A DNA stretch of 64,000 bases from Polytrichum commune. Lineage: Eukaryota > Streptophyta > Polytrichopsida > Polytrichales > Polytrichaceae. Under the pieces are notes generated by a model. That model was not told the origin of the DNA and did no database searches. It saw nothing but the letters and a program-made list of their open reading frames with translations. The number at the start of each line of letters is the position of its first letter. The stretch's first letter is position 1. The DNA is taken from contig OX485805.1 of NCBI GenBank assembly GCA_950295325.1, positions 58,502,283-58,566,282 on the forward strand. The letters run 5' to 3'. Below are positions 24,738 through 38,050 of the stretch, in pieces. The position numbers and the translations under genes were made by a program.

Positions 24738-27050
24738 AATGTTATTGTGGGTTTCAAATAGGTTGTAATTTTGTTGTATGGTATGGAAGAGGAAATATTT
24801 CATGACGCAAGTGTATTATACAATTTGAATGTTGGAAATAAGCATTGTAGATGATGTTGTAAATGTTTTGAGTGATACACGAGTGTATTTCCAAAAGGAG
24901 GAAGGAAAAAAAAATAAAAAAAATTCTATAAATTTCAATGGTGGCTGTGATGAAGCTAAGGCATTTGCTGGAGAATGACCTTATTTACATTCTATTGTTG
25001 TCCTTCAATCTCAACTGTAGAACAAGTTTGAATACGGATTGCATACTTTCTGAATTATGATGTATCAAAGTATACTTCTTCCAACTCTTAGTATATTTAG
25101 TGTTTGATTATATTTAGTGGATGTGTTCGTATTTAGTGTATCAAACACTAAATATCCTATTTAAGTGTACTTATTATATTTCTTATTACCATATTTCCAA
25201 TCACTGATTATTATATTTCTGATCACTAATTGGTTACAAACTAAGAACGCTTGACTCCCGTAATCACTAATTGAGGCACCTAAATATGATTGCAATCTAA
25301 ACCTACTAGTTTTCAACTTAGACATAGACATTTAGCTAAGTCGGATTTCGACCATGACATGTCAATAATGGTCAAAGATTGATATTGTGCTGCATGAAAA
25401 TAGGTTGGCCTCATCTACAGGAACGGGGTGGTGGTCAGGAATGGGTCGGCCACCTTAGATGGATTCTCATGGGTTCTTAGTAGACGGATTGGTATAAAGA
25501 TTGGGCTCTTTTCTTAAGTTTAAATTACAGAGCATCGTGGAAAGCTTGTGAGAAGATGATGGGTACATGTGATTTCATGACCATTATCTCAGTTATTTCA
25601 CGAATGGTACGTGAAGATATGGTAGAGGAACAACACCAAGGGTCCTTGGAAGAACGCAAATCTACATTTTTGGTTACTCACCACCACACGAGCTGAAGTC
25701 CTTTGCTATTTGGTATCTTATGCGAAGCTTGTGACACTTTGGAATGTATGCATATATTGCAGGGAATGAATGAATGCAACATCTCTTACAAATGAAGATG
25801 TTCTCCATTTATGGGTTTTGGTTTCTGTTTGTGGTTGTCTGCTGAGGGTTCTAGGTTTGATAATTCCCTTGGTTTGACAATTCTTGGACTTGGTGGTCCC
25901 CCAAGCCCTTTTGCCTGCTCAAAATGGGTGATGGTTGGGGCACTGTGGCCATTGTTTCACATTGTTTCACATTGTCTTATTCACAAGGCTGCCAAAACTT
26001 AATGATAATCAGGGTTACTAGTGTAAAATGGATATGGTTAGGGTTAGAGTGGCCTCCTGCCTAGTATGTTGCCTTGTACACAAGTGATATAGTATCACCA
26101 ATATCTTGATGCCAAACATCATGTATCATTATTGTCAAGTTTCTTATTAGAGAAATCTTTATATTTTGGTGTTAATGAAATTATTAGTTTTCAAAAGTTA
26201 GTAGGGAATTTAGAAAAGATGACAGCTGCTAACTTGGATAGGCAACACTAGAGATCTTTGGATTTTTTATTTCAAGAGTTGTTGAGAATATTTGTATTTG
26301 CTTGAAGTTATAAGTGATTATTTTATACCATCTATATTGCTTAAACTCGTTGTATATATTATAAAGCTCATATTAATTATGTTTTTATATTCCCTCAATA
26401 TTACAACAATTTCACACCAAAGAGGGAGAACAATACTTGATGTTCTTGATGTGGATGTCATTTGTGTTGGTGCGTCATTTAATCTCTTAGTATCGGCCTT
26501 AGCTGATGGGCACTTATTTTTTGGCATGCCCTTTGGGTGTACTATGGGGCTTGCTATTTTATGGGTACCCTGGCATGAGCATCCTCATGTTAGAGTGCAC
26601 GGACATGTGTTTTATAGGTCTTTGACACAATGATATAAGTAGTGCAAGTGTATCGGGCAAGGCTGCCTCAAAAAAATAACTTTTTGTCAAGATGTCCAAC
26701 TAGAGCATCTTACAAAAGGAATCGGGAATATGCTAAAAATTGATTAATTGATTTTATATATATTTTCTTTTAAAATAATTTAAAATCAAGTGTTACAAAA
26801 AAATTCTAACAACCGAGTGACGAATTTTTCTTTTAGCATTTGGTCACTAGTAAACGTTTCCAATTAGTTGTATGCAAAGCTCATATTCTTAGGAACTTGC
26901 TATCTTGTGATATCAAATTGTGCACTTATGTTGAGTGGTTGGATTTTTTTGTTTTTTTATTTTTTTATTGAGCAACATATTATGAGGTGAACTAGCGAAG
27001 TCATGTCCAATAACAAGTTTACTATCAACAAGTGCCAAAGTCATAGTTCA
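24738..27050. other. intergenic, no gene seen
   Basis: The 3' flank of the membrane-protein gene is followed by AT-rich DNA. At about 25090-25165 it repeats in inverted form the TATTTAGTGT / ACTAAATATCC motif set seen at 7590-7655, suggesting a related small dispersed element. The 113-aa open frame at 26292-26633 has no recognised features. Confidence 0.5.
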
Positions 27051-27054
27051 ACCT

Positions 27055-27410
27055 TCTTATTTTCATAGAAGGCCCAAACAAATTTTTATTTTTTTGAATA
27101 TTCATGAAATTCTCTCATCTACATATATGAGCTTTGTCCTTCAAGACTAGTACCGTGAAGTACTAGGCTAAGCTCACAAAGATTATAGATGAAAAAATTT
27201 ATGAATATTGAGGGGGGAGGGATCAAAATTCATTTGCATTTTCTATGAAATTTTAAAGGCTTGGGCTCGGCACTAGTACTGCATAGTACTAGTCTTGAAG
27301 GACAAAGCTCATATATATATGTAGATGAGTGAATTTCATGAACATTGAAAAATGTATTCTAAAATTGGAATTTGTTTGTAGATTCTGTGAAATTTTGAAG
27401 GTTGAGGAGG
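27055..27410. mobile_element. foldback element with imperfect inverted arms
   Basis: The segment from about 27098 (ATATTCATGAAATTC...) to 27168 is the reverse complement of about 27258-27352, including the shared core GAGCTTTGTCCTTCAAGACT and its complement. More distant flanking sequence (CAAACAAATTT / AATTTGTTTG) also pairs. No clear target duplication is visible. Confidence 0.7.
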
Positions 27411-30190
27411 GCTTGAGCCCCCTTAAAGCAATTCAACCTTGTTTGTCACAACCTACCATGTCTTGAAATATACAACATAAAAGTTAGAACGGGCAATATA
27501 AATATTAGAACATGAAATGTAAATTTTAGAAAGGGCAACCCTCATGAAAACTTGGTAAGAGGGGTCTAAAGATCACTTTAAAGAATTTGCATTAATTATG
27601 CACATGTCCCACAAAATTGGTAACATGCTAATGGTGATACTGATGTCCTAGCTTCTCTTGGTGTACGATGATATTGTAATATGTAGTTAGACGCGCCACC
27701 ATTGCGCCATGGATCCCTGATGATGACTATGCTTGAATTTGTTTGATTGTATCCCCTATGACATCCTTTTTTAGAAGGCGATTGTGCCACATATACACTA
27801 GCTTGAACCCGTGCCTGCCTGACCCATTGTACATGTTTCTATTGATTATGAATCACTTCATCATAATGTCCCCCACCTTTCCAATGTCACCTATGACATA
27901 TTTGTATTTTGTGATCACTATATATATATATATATATATATATGTCTTCTCTACTTTGTTGGATTTTTTTTCCCTTTTTTTGTCTTCTCGATTCTTTTCT
28001 TGAACACTAACAAATAGGAAAACCATATTATGGAAAGCCCCGTGTAGCAAATTTGATTTGTTTTAAAAAAAATGAAAACCCATAAAATGTTCTTGCTCAC
28101 ACATGTGCTGGGCCTTCTCTCCCGTGCTTCATAAAAAATTGAGTTGATCCCTTCTTCATATATTGTTCAAATTTAAGCAACCATTGCTACAAACATAAAG
28201 CCTAGCTCAATTCATCCGTGCTTTATGGTGCGAATCCTTTGCTTTAAGTGGACACCCTAGGGTGGAGTCTTCGTATCACATGCAAACTAACGTCAAGTAG
28301 AAAGGGGTATTGTTTGAGGCATTGGCACACACAACATACATAAGGGAGATGTCATTTTGTCATCAAAGTGTACATTTAAAAATACTCCTATAATTTTGAA
28401 GTAAAGGTAGATATCCAAAAGGGGAGTGTTAAGGTTTAAAGGAACAATTGACAATAGGCACGTTGGTTCATACTATTTATATTTTTGTCCATTGTTGTCG
28501 TATGATAATGATCCCCCAAAACAAGCCTATCCATTTTTGTTAGGCTTTGGATGTGGCTTCTAAGTTTTTACAAATTGGAGGCTCATGGAGTGCTCGTTGG
28601 GTCCCTTAAGTTGCGCTTTCCGGATTTTGTCTGAGTGAATGTGCTCTTGTCTTTGTTTGTTTCACAAGTCTCTTAGTTGCTATCTTTGTTTGAAAAACAT
28701 GTTCAATGCCTTTCTCATTGGAGAATGAAATTTGCATGAAAATCACTTGATAAATGACAATTATGGCAACATTGCAAATCTATAATGCCCAATTTTTTTC
28801 TTTTTTCTTTCCAAAGTGTTAAGTAGTGTTGGGTATATTGCAAAGTCCTATATGTTTCAAGGCACTTGGATGATCCGAAGTCAAGAGGCTAAAGTGCTTG
28901 GAAATCATAGGGACAAATTGTTTAGATTTTATATTCACACCCCTCCCCTTTAAACTCACATAATTTTTTGTCGGTCTTTCCAGTCATTATTGAGTGGTAT
29001 ATAGGTGCACAATGGCATCAATGATGTTGCCAAAGAACATACCTGAGCAATACCCAAATTGTAGTACCATATTAAAGTTGTTTGTAAAGCAAAGGAGATA
29101 AAACCATTGGTTTAGTCCCAAACCTTGAATTCATGAGAATTAACACAAAGTCACCCAAGTTTGTTTAATGTTGAAAATATCATACACAAAGAGTGATGTC
29201 GGCCTATTAAAAATTGGCTTTGTAGCTTATTCTATTGGATGAGTGGGCCAAATTATCCTCTCATAGGCTGATCTAGGATTTAGGACAATGAGTCCCATGC
29301 ACATACCCTATTTTAAATTCTAAATTTTTCTCAGAGTTTGATAAGTCGAAAGAGTAGTTCCCAAAAATTTTACCCGACTTTCAAAATAACCTCCAACTAA
29401 TAAGTCCTTTATAAAAAGTTTTCTTAGAGAAGGATCAAACCCATAGTGTCGTCCTTCTCTAAGAGACTTTATTGAATATCTATTAATACTTGGTGTTTAT
29501 CATCACACCACATAGTCCTATTAATGTGGGTCAGCATTTGGAGCTACATGTTGTTATAGCTTTTAATTAACTAAGGCCATCCATTGTAATCTAACAAGAC
29601 AAGCAATTGGTTTGTTGTCACCTACATTCTCATTGACACTCTATAAATACTGCAACTCAAAATGGTAACATCATTAATTTGTCAATTGATATATTCGCAA
29701 AAGAATCTTTGTAATTCCGAAGCCATCTTTGCATGGATGGTAGATTCTTTTCCAATACTGTGTTGGAAGGTACCAAGGTAATCTAACCTATGCATGAAAG
29801 CTTGTGCATAGTATATAGTCTCAATGATATCATCCACAAAAATTCCCTCAAGCAATCATACCCTTCCGGTTTCAAAAAATCTGTCAGTACATTTACTTAA
29901 CCCAAAACCCAAAACCCAAAACCCAAAACTTAACATATATTGTCAATTTTTTTCTAAATCTTAGAGCCCCTTTTTATGCATCTATCTTTCTTTGCAAACT
30001 TCTAATAGCCTATGTTTCAAACACACAAAGTAGAGACAATCAGAAGAATAACAAAAATGAAATCAAAATTGAATATACCAACAAAGAGTTTTACACAAAA
30101 TTTCCAAAAAACAGCATTGGAAGTGATGAAATCCTTAAACACCAACACCATACATTCACAAGAAATTCCAACGCCTATGCACTCAATATG
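27411..30190. other. intergenic, no gene seen
   Basis: Contains an (AT)n run at about 27919-27943 and four copies of the heptamer CCCAAAA at about 29901-29928. No open reading frame with coding character and no transposon protein remnant was recognised. Confidence 0.5.
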
Positions 30191-30199
30191 AGGTAAGTG

Positions 30200-31188
30200 G
30201 GGCTTTGCTAACCATCATTGTGGATAACAAAGTTGCAATAGCCATTTGTGTAGCCCTCGCCATGCGACGAGACTTAGTCTGAATCTCTGTGAGCCGTAAC
30301 GTCATGCGCTCGTTTGATTCAATCATTAACTATGTTGCGTGTTTGAAGGATTACATCGTGTGTGTTCCATCTTCACAAAATCCTCAGCGAAGTTGCCGAT
30401 GGCGTTTGCCAAGTAAACAATGTCAGTGAGGTTGCGTTTCTTGGCGTTCAACTTCCCTACAACGCTGTGTTGCTTGCACAAAGTAGGCTTTGGGAAGAGG
30501 GGATTTTGTATTGATCCCTCTTGTACATGCTACGAATTTGTAGTACCAACCATGACTGGTGTTTCAGGGTCCACATCGACCAAAGGGTCCAAGATTGGTG
30601 TTGTGCGACTGATTGGATATCTCTCAAAGTCCTCGACGTGCGTTTCAGGGATGGGACCTCTCCTTCCAAAGGCTCACCCATGAGGGGTGGCCTTGGTCAC
30701 AACCCCCCACTAAGCCATCTCCCTTTACGGATCCACCCATGATATGTCTCATGCACTTGGACCACACCCACGTGGAGCTAGCGCCACCCGTCTGCTCCTC
30801 CAGTAGGGTCTTTTGGCGTTGGTGCTTTGTCTTCAACTTCTTAGTCTTGTCCTTAATGTGTATGTCTGCCCACTGGAGCTTGTTTGGCATTTGCCTTGTG
30901 TGCTCGATTTGGATGTGGGTCTAGTGACGGGCCGCTTAGTTATCCCATGCTACAATGTTACCACTCCGGCTTGTACAAATCCAATATGTTTGCAATGGCT
31001 GCATTGCTCCACCTCCCACTCATGTGGACATCCCCACTTGCCAACGTGCATTTCTTCTTCCCCACCCGCTTGTTAGGTTGAACACCCAAACCCATAATTG
31101 GAGGTGGTGCTCCAAACACAACGGGAAGAGCATTTGGTGCAACGGTTGGCACAATCCTAGCTCCAATAGGCCCCTCCATCAATTCCAT
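30200..31188 (-). pseudogene. trihelix (SIP1-like) transcription factor pseudogene
   Basis: Reading downward from an ATG at 31188, the frame gives a Pro/Val-rich N-terminus, then a basic stretch (NKRVGKKK), then GRWSNAAIANILDLYKPEW, which resembles helix 1 of a plant trihelix domain, and then TAA (30958-30960). Later fragments in shifted frames continue the same protein: KDKTKKLKTKHQRQK (helix 3 region), TGGASSTWVWSKCM, then KKRNLTDIVYLANAIGNFAE with DFVKMEH, and MIESNERMTLRLTEIQTKSR, which match the C-terminal coiled-coil style of SIP1-type trihelix factors (FAE.FVK.E). Several stops and frame changes separate them, and introns cannot be excluded for some. I judge it a decayed copy. No intact relative lies in this window. 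Confidence 0.5.
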
Positions 31189-31189
31189 A

Positions 31190-34100
31190 AAAACCTTCAA
31201 ATTTGAATTAGTCCCATCACAAACAAGCACGCGAACAATCCAATGCAATTTACAACTCAGAGAAATATATAAGTTTGAAAAATGGCTAGCCAAAAATTGA
31301 ACACGTGTGCAAACCCCAATATGATTGAAAACTAGCAAAAAAACTCTTGGGATCCGTTGTCTATGCCATATAGATATAGTGTTGTATCTATTAGCACCAG
31401 TAAAACAATTACAACAAAAAATTGCGGGGTAAAACACAAGAAGCATTTATACTATGCCGGGTAAAACACAAGCAACTTGCGTGGTGGTCCAACCCGGGTG
31501 GCAAAAGCTTTTTGGTTGTTATGTATCGTTGCTTGGTGACACGGGCCAATTGACCTGTGTCACTGAAGAATTATCATGTGCACCGAGGAGAATTTGCAAA
31601 TCTACCCCAGGGGTAGATTTACTTATTTTTCTCAGTGGTGCTTCGCGGTTGTTTAGGATTCATATGTTAGTAGTGTGGCAACAACCTTCTCAAGTCAAGT
31701 CCTCTGATTTTGATAGTTCTTGAAACACTAGACTGCAAGGTATGATAGGCTCAGTTGGTCATGTTTAGGTGTCTTGTCACCTTTCTTGGGGGTTGTCTAG
31801 TTCTGTTGCTTGCACTTTTGAGAGTTTCATGTCTCCATGGCCATCTATGTTTTGTGACAATACAAGAAAATTTGTATCATTTGTCCTAGAAGGAAGGAGA
31901 GGGGGGGGGGGGGGAGGCGGGATCTTGGTTTAGGCCGGTGAGGCACAATATTCACAAGTTAGCATCAAAAACTACAAGCATATAAGACTTCAGTCGTGAC
32001 TGAAAATTGTCTTGCGTGATTGAAATTTTGTATAAGTCTACTAATGTGGTAGACTTACAGACTCTGTCACCGACGCAGTCATCATGCCCAAGTCCCATAT
32101 GCTTGTAGTGAAACTTGTTCGGCATTTTGTACAGACTTGATCGTGCAGTTGAAAACACCGTGTTATGGACGTCTTTGATTTTCTCCTGCGTTTTCCCTCC
32201 CAGTTGCACGCGTCTGTGTGACCAATTATTAAGGTGGCCAGCAGGATGCACTCTCAAGTAGCAGACATTGTAGGCCCAAGGGACTCAGTGTCTGTAACTA
32301 AGTAAACTATCACCACCACTTGGTTGTTTCTTCGTTGTTGTTACTTAACTAACTTCCCTCCTTTTTGGGACGCATTCGAGTGTGGCAACCGTGTTACCGA
32401 ACTGAATCTAAGTGTTCGGCAGTGGAGGCCGTGTGGGGTCCAAGCAGTTAATGCAAAGGTGAACTTCCTTTGGGAGGCCAGGCCTTGCATTTGTCGGTCC
32501 CATTAACATCATACCTTCACCCCTTAACTTAATGCTTCTGGGCATTGTGGGGGTGAAAACGGGGCAATTTCAATGTTGGAAGTTCGTGAACATTTTTTAC
32601 TGGAGACCTGCTCATTTCTAGGAGAGTCTAACCGTAAAAGGGCTTTCCCAACACCCATGGTACGGCTTTTGGATGAGAGTCAAGGGTCCTCACCATTACA
32701 AGGTCACGGCTCTTGGCTCATGTGTGAAGTGGTCCTCACTAGCCAACTTGTTTGGGGTTTACTAATTTAGGACCTAGGTGATTGATTAGCCATGTGCCCT
32801 ATTTTATTTGCTATGGGGGGATGGGAGGGTGGCGCTATGCCTAGATAGGTTAACCCCCGAGGCACTGAGAATTTCCCTAGACTAGGATTTAATTCCTCTT
32901 GTGTTTGTTTGAAGTCGGTGATAGTAGGTATAACCATGCAACTTTTGCCCAAATTAATTTTGACCCGATTCATTCAAAATTTGAATTAACCCTAGCAAAC
33001 AAATGTTTTTTCATGATTTGGGCCCATATATGCCCCCAAAAACATGTAGGGGTTGAGCAATGCTCATTGAAAAGGATGCAATCAATTTGGACCCTATTCT
33101 ACTTAGAAACCTTTGTAGTTGGGTGACTTTTGACCTAAGCTTTGTATTATGGTAACAATTATTTTGTGTTGCCCACTAATTGGGCCCTCCCTGAATCATA
33201 TTCAACCTTATTTTAAGATTACATGTGATACTATGGATGACCTAAATTCTAATTAAACTCAAGTTGCTAGGAGTTCTCCCTCCCATGTAATAGATGCATG
33301 CATAAGGTATATGACTTTATTGTATATTAGGCACTTCCAACTCCCCACACTTTTCTAACTGTTGGACCGGCTTGAGTATTGTCTCATACGGACCTTGGCA
33401 ATTGAGAATTGCATTTATTGCATTTCAAGTTTCATACTTGAAGTTGAGATGCAAAGATTGTAAGAGTTTAAATTGAATTAGATCTTTCCTTTAAGTAATC
33501 ATTCATGCCTTTCCAATTGTGTTATTATTGAACCTAAAATGGTGTGCATATTTTGACTTCATAGTCCAATCTTAGTGTAGCTCGTGTCTTCATGGTGTAA
33601 GTTCTTAAATATTAAACTTGCTCATATATATTAGGCATATACCACTCAAATATAAGTATCCCATCAAAAATAGTGATGTCAACCAAAGACATGGCACATA
33701 ATCTAATGTTTAATATGTACCCCCCTCCCCCCCCTGGCCTTATGTTTCGGAAATATGCATGTACACTAACTTTTCATCCCCAGATAATGAACTTTATTGA
33801 TTTAAAAAGGCTATGAACATGATTTGAATGCAAAAGTTTCCTAATACCATTTGTTCAAGAACACAATCCCTACAATGAAACAAACACAATCTTGTGAACT
33901 TAAAAATTAGCATGGTTTGCGCTTAGTATAGAGGAATGCCTTGAGAGGAGTGTATTCCAAGATTTGAGGGCATTGCCTAAGGGTAGTGCCCAAAAATCTC
34001 AGAATGCATGACTAGAAGGGCATTCCGATCATGCATAAAAAAATTTCAACATTTAAAAAAAAATGATCTACGGAGGGTATTATGCTAGGTGGCAAAACTA

Positions 34101-34260
34101 CATTTTTGACAGTAAGGGATTCCGCCTCTGCATAATGCCCTCCATTCAAACATCTCCATATTCGGCTAGATAATGGACACATAACAATAAATGGGGAAAA
34201 ATAATAATAATCTAGAAGTGCTTTTATGCTTGGACTAATCACAAACTTTTTACTCTACAC
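31190..34260. other. intergenic repeats, no gene seen
   Basis: Includes a G-run at about 31900-31915 and a segment at about 32080-32500 that has a diverged relative at 45330-45700 (shared phrases GTGTGGCAACCGTGT and CCCTCCC.GTTGCAC). At 32636-32736 it carries the right-hand part of the PIF/Harbinger MITE (match to 5764-5867) without its left part. No coding region is supported. Confidence 0.55.
32636..32736. mobile_element. truncated PIF/Harbinger-type MITE
   Basis: The 101-bp block from CTTTCCCAACACCCATG to TGTGTGAAGTGGTCC closely matches the right end of the complete copy at 5292-5867. Its left half is missing. Confidence 0.75.
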
Positions 34261-34793
34261 ACTCTTACAACTCACCAAGTTTGCCACCTGAAAAGGCATG
34301 GTGGAGCCCACCTGGACCACAACACTCCATGGCCCTTAAAACCGGTGAGGTGGCAGGTTCCTTGAAATGCCAGAAGGGGAAGAAAAAAAAAACAAAATTG
34401 TCGGGTGGACACTGCCAAAGATCAGAATTTCGTCTGCAAATTTAACAACTCATTAGGACACTTCAAGTTTAAAAGGACAGAACTTAGCAATTTCTTGACT
34501 ATACTCTCTAAAATCTGATTGTTTAGATTGCATGCTAGTATTTTAACAAAAATTACACTTTACTCTCTAAACCATACTTCTATGTGCTGGTAACTCGGAA
34601 TCCGAGCCTTCCACGCACCTTTCGATTGCAATCTTCATGCAGAGACGAGTCTCTGTCTAAATTTGTAACTCAATTTTGTCTATGGCAGACAGGCGGCCGT
34701 CATCAGCTTCGGAGCAGCCCCATGGACCAGCAATCTCCGTGTCTGCATGCCTCCATCGATCTGTGTGTGGCACATCCATCAATCGGAGTGGCA

Positions 34794-34802
34794 TATTTAA
34801 AA
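34794..34802 (+). promoter_or_regulatory. TATA box of gene A' copy
   Basis: TATTTAAAA lies about 240 bp before the conserved leader splice donor (TGTGAG/GTAAAT at 35036/35037). The same arrangement holds in the duplicate at 48687. Confidence 0.5.
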
Positions 34803-35771
34803 CGCAGCAACAGGTCCTGATCAGCCATTCAGAGTTTCAGCTTGTGGAGGTCTTGCAGAAGGAGAAGAGTCTAGTACCATCACAGAGTTATAGATCGAGT
34901 TGTGACTTTGAGAGCTCGTTCCAGGCTGGGCTAAGATCGATCAAGAAGTTTTTGATCTTGAGGTTTGAAGAATAGGGAATACTGACACCGACAGTACGTG
35001 GAAACTCTCACAAGAATCGAACCATATCAGTGTGAGGTAAATTTAGAATCTGCTTGCCATGAGGTTGTTGGTATCCATCGTGTTGTAATTACCCAGTCTT
35101 CATGAGAATCATGGTAAGTTAGTAGATGAATTGTGCAGAGTTGCAATTTTTTTTCTTCTTCATGTGGGTGCAGTTAGCTGTCACTATCAAGATGGTAAAT
35201 ACGAAGGATTTGGGTAAGAGGTAGGAAGCTAGATTGTCTTACAAGATTGTAAGAAGACCTTTGCTTGTCTTCCTAAAAACGAAGGTCGAAGGTTTCAGTG
35301 TTGGGGATTTTGTCCTCAACACCAACCAAATGTGACACATTGGCAAGCAGAAAGCCAAAATCACTTACGAGCCAACACCCAACACCCCGAATGAAGGCGG
35401 ACTCAGATGACATATCTATAAATGCTCCTCACCATCACAGGGGAGTGCTATTGAGATTAGTAGCAAGTTGAATCACAGTAAATACTAAGCTAGACATAGC
35501 CGATGGTTGAACTGATTAAGCCAGGAAATTGGCATCTAAAAACTGTCTAGGAGGATGAGACTGAATATGGTCTGTAACTTCTTGGAAGATACAAAAGGTG
35601 GTAGGAGAATGATTGAGGAGGTGGGTGTCCAGCGGATATTAGGCCAATAGGAGTCTGCCACTCTGGTGAGAGCAGTTCAAAAACCGGATAATAATATGAC
35701 GTTTCTAAGTGATCCTTGAGTGGAGTTGCAGTGTTGTACATAGCAGTGACATTTCTCCACTTCTCAGTCAG

Positions 35772-37478
35772 GCTATAGCCTGACATGCTCTTCAAGTATG
35801 GAGGCAAGTTTCATCATTATGCCTGGTGCGAGTCGAAGGGAGCATATTAAATAAGCTCAGAGATTGGCATAGCTTGAGAGCTGTAATGCTATTGTGTTAG
35901 AAATAGGATACCAATCACAAATTTCAATTTAGCTTCAAAATTCTTACTCAATCCAAACAGCTCGTCCCTTAACATATATTCATCCAACCTACTAAATCAA
36001 GGTTCACTCTTGATATTAATCTACTGGAGGATAGTCTTTAGACAAAGCACCAGGCTTATACATTTGGAGTTACTAGCAATCTTAATGTTGTCTGTGGAAG
36101 TGAATGAATCATGTGACTTTGCAGCACAAAGTTGTACCTAAATTCCATGTCATTTACATGTCAGTTGCTTGCTGAGAACAGATTATCTCTCTCAACATGA
36201 TGAATGAGGAAGCTGGCCAAGAATTATTAATGAGGCAGGAGGAGTTGACCAATGAACAGGTACTGTAACAAAATCCCTCTATTTCGTTACATTGATATAG
36301 TATAATCCATTTCAATGTATGATAAAATCATTTGAATAACCTCATCTTAGCATTTCATGTTTGGAACTACCTTTAATTAGTAACTGATAAAGTAGTTGAA
36401 CTTAACCCAAGAGGAGTATGTGTGCACTTCAGGTAATTAGTTAGCCGAAGTCAATATTTTCATAGCTTCTGACCAACTTACCATGTCAAGTGGTATGGTT
36501 TCAGGTAATTTTAAACATAATATTATTATTGAGCTTCATCTAACTTCATCCAAACTGTCTTGCTTTGGATGTTCTGTAGATCACCAAGACCATCCATGTG
36601 CCAAATCTCAACAAAACAATTTTTTTGGGATTGGAGGCCTACCTAAGGACGAATCTAGGTAAGTGTAGTCAACAATATGCTCCTCTTTAGATACAAGTTG
36701 TTAAATTCTGAAAGCCCAGCCTCCCTGCACACCTTAAGCTCAATCTCAAGTTTGCAAGTTTAGTGGTGCAAGGCACATCCAAAGAAATTTGGACTATTAT
36801 GTGAACCTGCCAGAACTTGTAGGCAAATCAGACTTGAACATATCCACAACACTACAAAAAAATGTGGGATCCTCAAGGGTTCTCAAGCGAGGCTTCATTG
36901 AACATTTCCTATGTGACTTTCAAGGGTCCATTCAACGTCTTTCTGTTTATTAACATGGAAGTCACATAGGACCTGTTCCATTATATGGATAATATGTACT
37001 TAATTATTCAAAGTTTCTGTATTACTGCAAGTTCAAGCTACAGGTTTGAACGTGAAAATGCCTCCATAAAAGCTGGGACAACCTTGACGCATCATCTTAA
37101 TCTAGCACATTTGGTTTGTCTCAAAAAAAGAAAAAAAGAAAATGAATAAATGAAATCAGGCACATAATAGGGTTCATATTCTCTTACCTTGGCCTGCCAA
37201 GATTGTTCTGTGTGGGAAGGATATGAGTCACCATCATATAAACACAATTCCTTCGATCATGTGGAACATTGATTGTCAGCATTCTTGACGTGCTCATTCT
37301 AATGATATGTTTCTGGGTGATCTATGACTTATGTTTACTAGATCTGGAAGTTACATGGATACCCAAGAGTGATCGTCTCATCAGCGTGACAGGCTACAGA
37401 GATAAAGTGAATGATGCCAACACAATGGGGGCAATTCTCCTTGTAGATTCAACTGCGGCAGAAGTGCCAATGCCATAA
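35772..37478 (+). pseudogene. HMA-like gene A', probable pseudogene
   Basis: Leader exon and intron (donor 35037, acceptor CAG at 35769-35771) match the gene A copy. Coding exons 36580-36658 and 37342-37478 are in phase and read ITKTIHVPNLNKTIF... and DLEVTWIPKSDRLISVTGYR..., ending AAEVPMP and TAA, closely like gene A. The start exon is the problem. ATG 35819 is followed by MPGASRR, but the donor that gene A uses (AAAAAG/GTACG) is here GAAGG/GAGCA, with no GT. Other donors nearby give the wrong phase. The positions matching the CxxC of HMA proteins are Asn and Ile. It is probably non-functional unless another start is used. Confidence 0.6.
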
Positions 37479-38050
37479 CCAACCGTTCATCCAAGAGCAG
37501 AAGGGTTATCAGACCTTGTTGCAATTTGTCATCCATGGAGGCACGATATCATCCAAAATTATCATATTGGATTTTGTCCATTTTGTTCATCAGTTCATCA
37601 GTTGTGATTGACAACTAGCTTGAGTAGGTGGATGACTCGTCATTCTTGTGACTAGTTTCTCCGCACATGCACAAATTCATTTATTTAAAACTCATTTAAC
37701 ATAGGAATTCTTTTCAGACCATTTGTGTACTAGTGATTCTTTAGTCTAATATGGATTCTGCTGATGGAACTCAAGCCAACATTTGGCACACATATTTGAG
37801 ATAGTTCTAGACTTTGAAATACCTAGACTAGATTTCATATAATATCATTATTTTTGAATTTGTTATTAGTCCCACACTTACTTTGAATTTTGCATCTCAC
37901 AAATCACCAAATGAGTTTCATTACCATCAAACTTTCAATGCTTTCATGGGGGCTTCATATTGGGTGTCATTTTTCAGTTGAATAAGCTCACAATAACCTT
38001 GGAGTTTAACTCATTTTTCCAAAATTATCCAGGATTATGAACTACGTAAT

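Larger units (their letters stand above)
34306..38050. repeat. older copy of a segmental duplication (partner 48304-51500)
   Basis: Colinear similarity to 48304-51500 runs through the promoter, the leader exon, the leader intron and all coding exons. Examples are ATGAGGTTGTTGGTAT (34.06/48.98 kb style landmarks at 35060 and 48978), GATACAAAAGGTGGTAGGAG (35588 and 49362) and GCTTCATATTGGG (37953 and 51474). The partner segment continues into gene B, whose relic here lies 3 kb farther on at 41277, so this copy was later split. Confidence 0.85.

Noticed and set aside
36845-36975. CACTACAAAAAAA start suggesting a CACTA transposon
   Set aside because: No matching inverted end or 3-bp duplication could be found; the nearby hairpin (CCTATGTGACTT / AAGTCACATAGG) is short.
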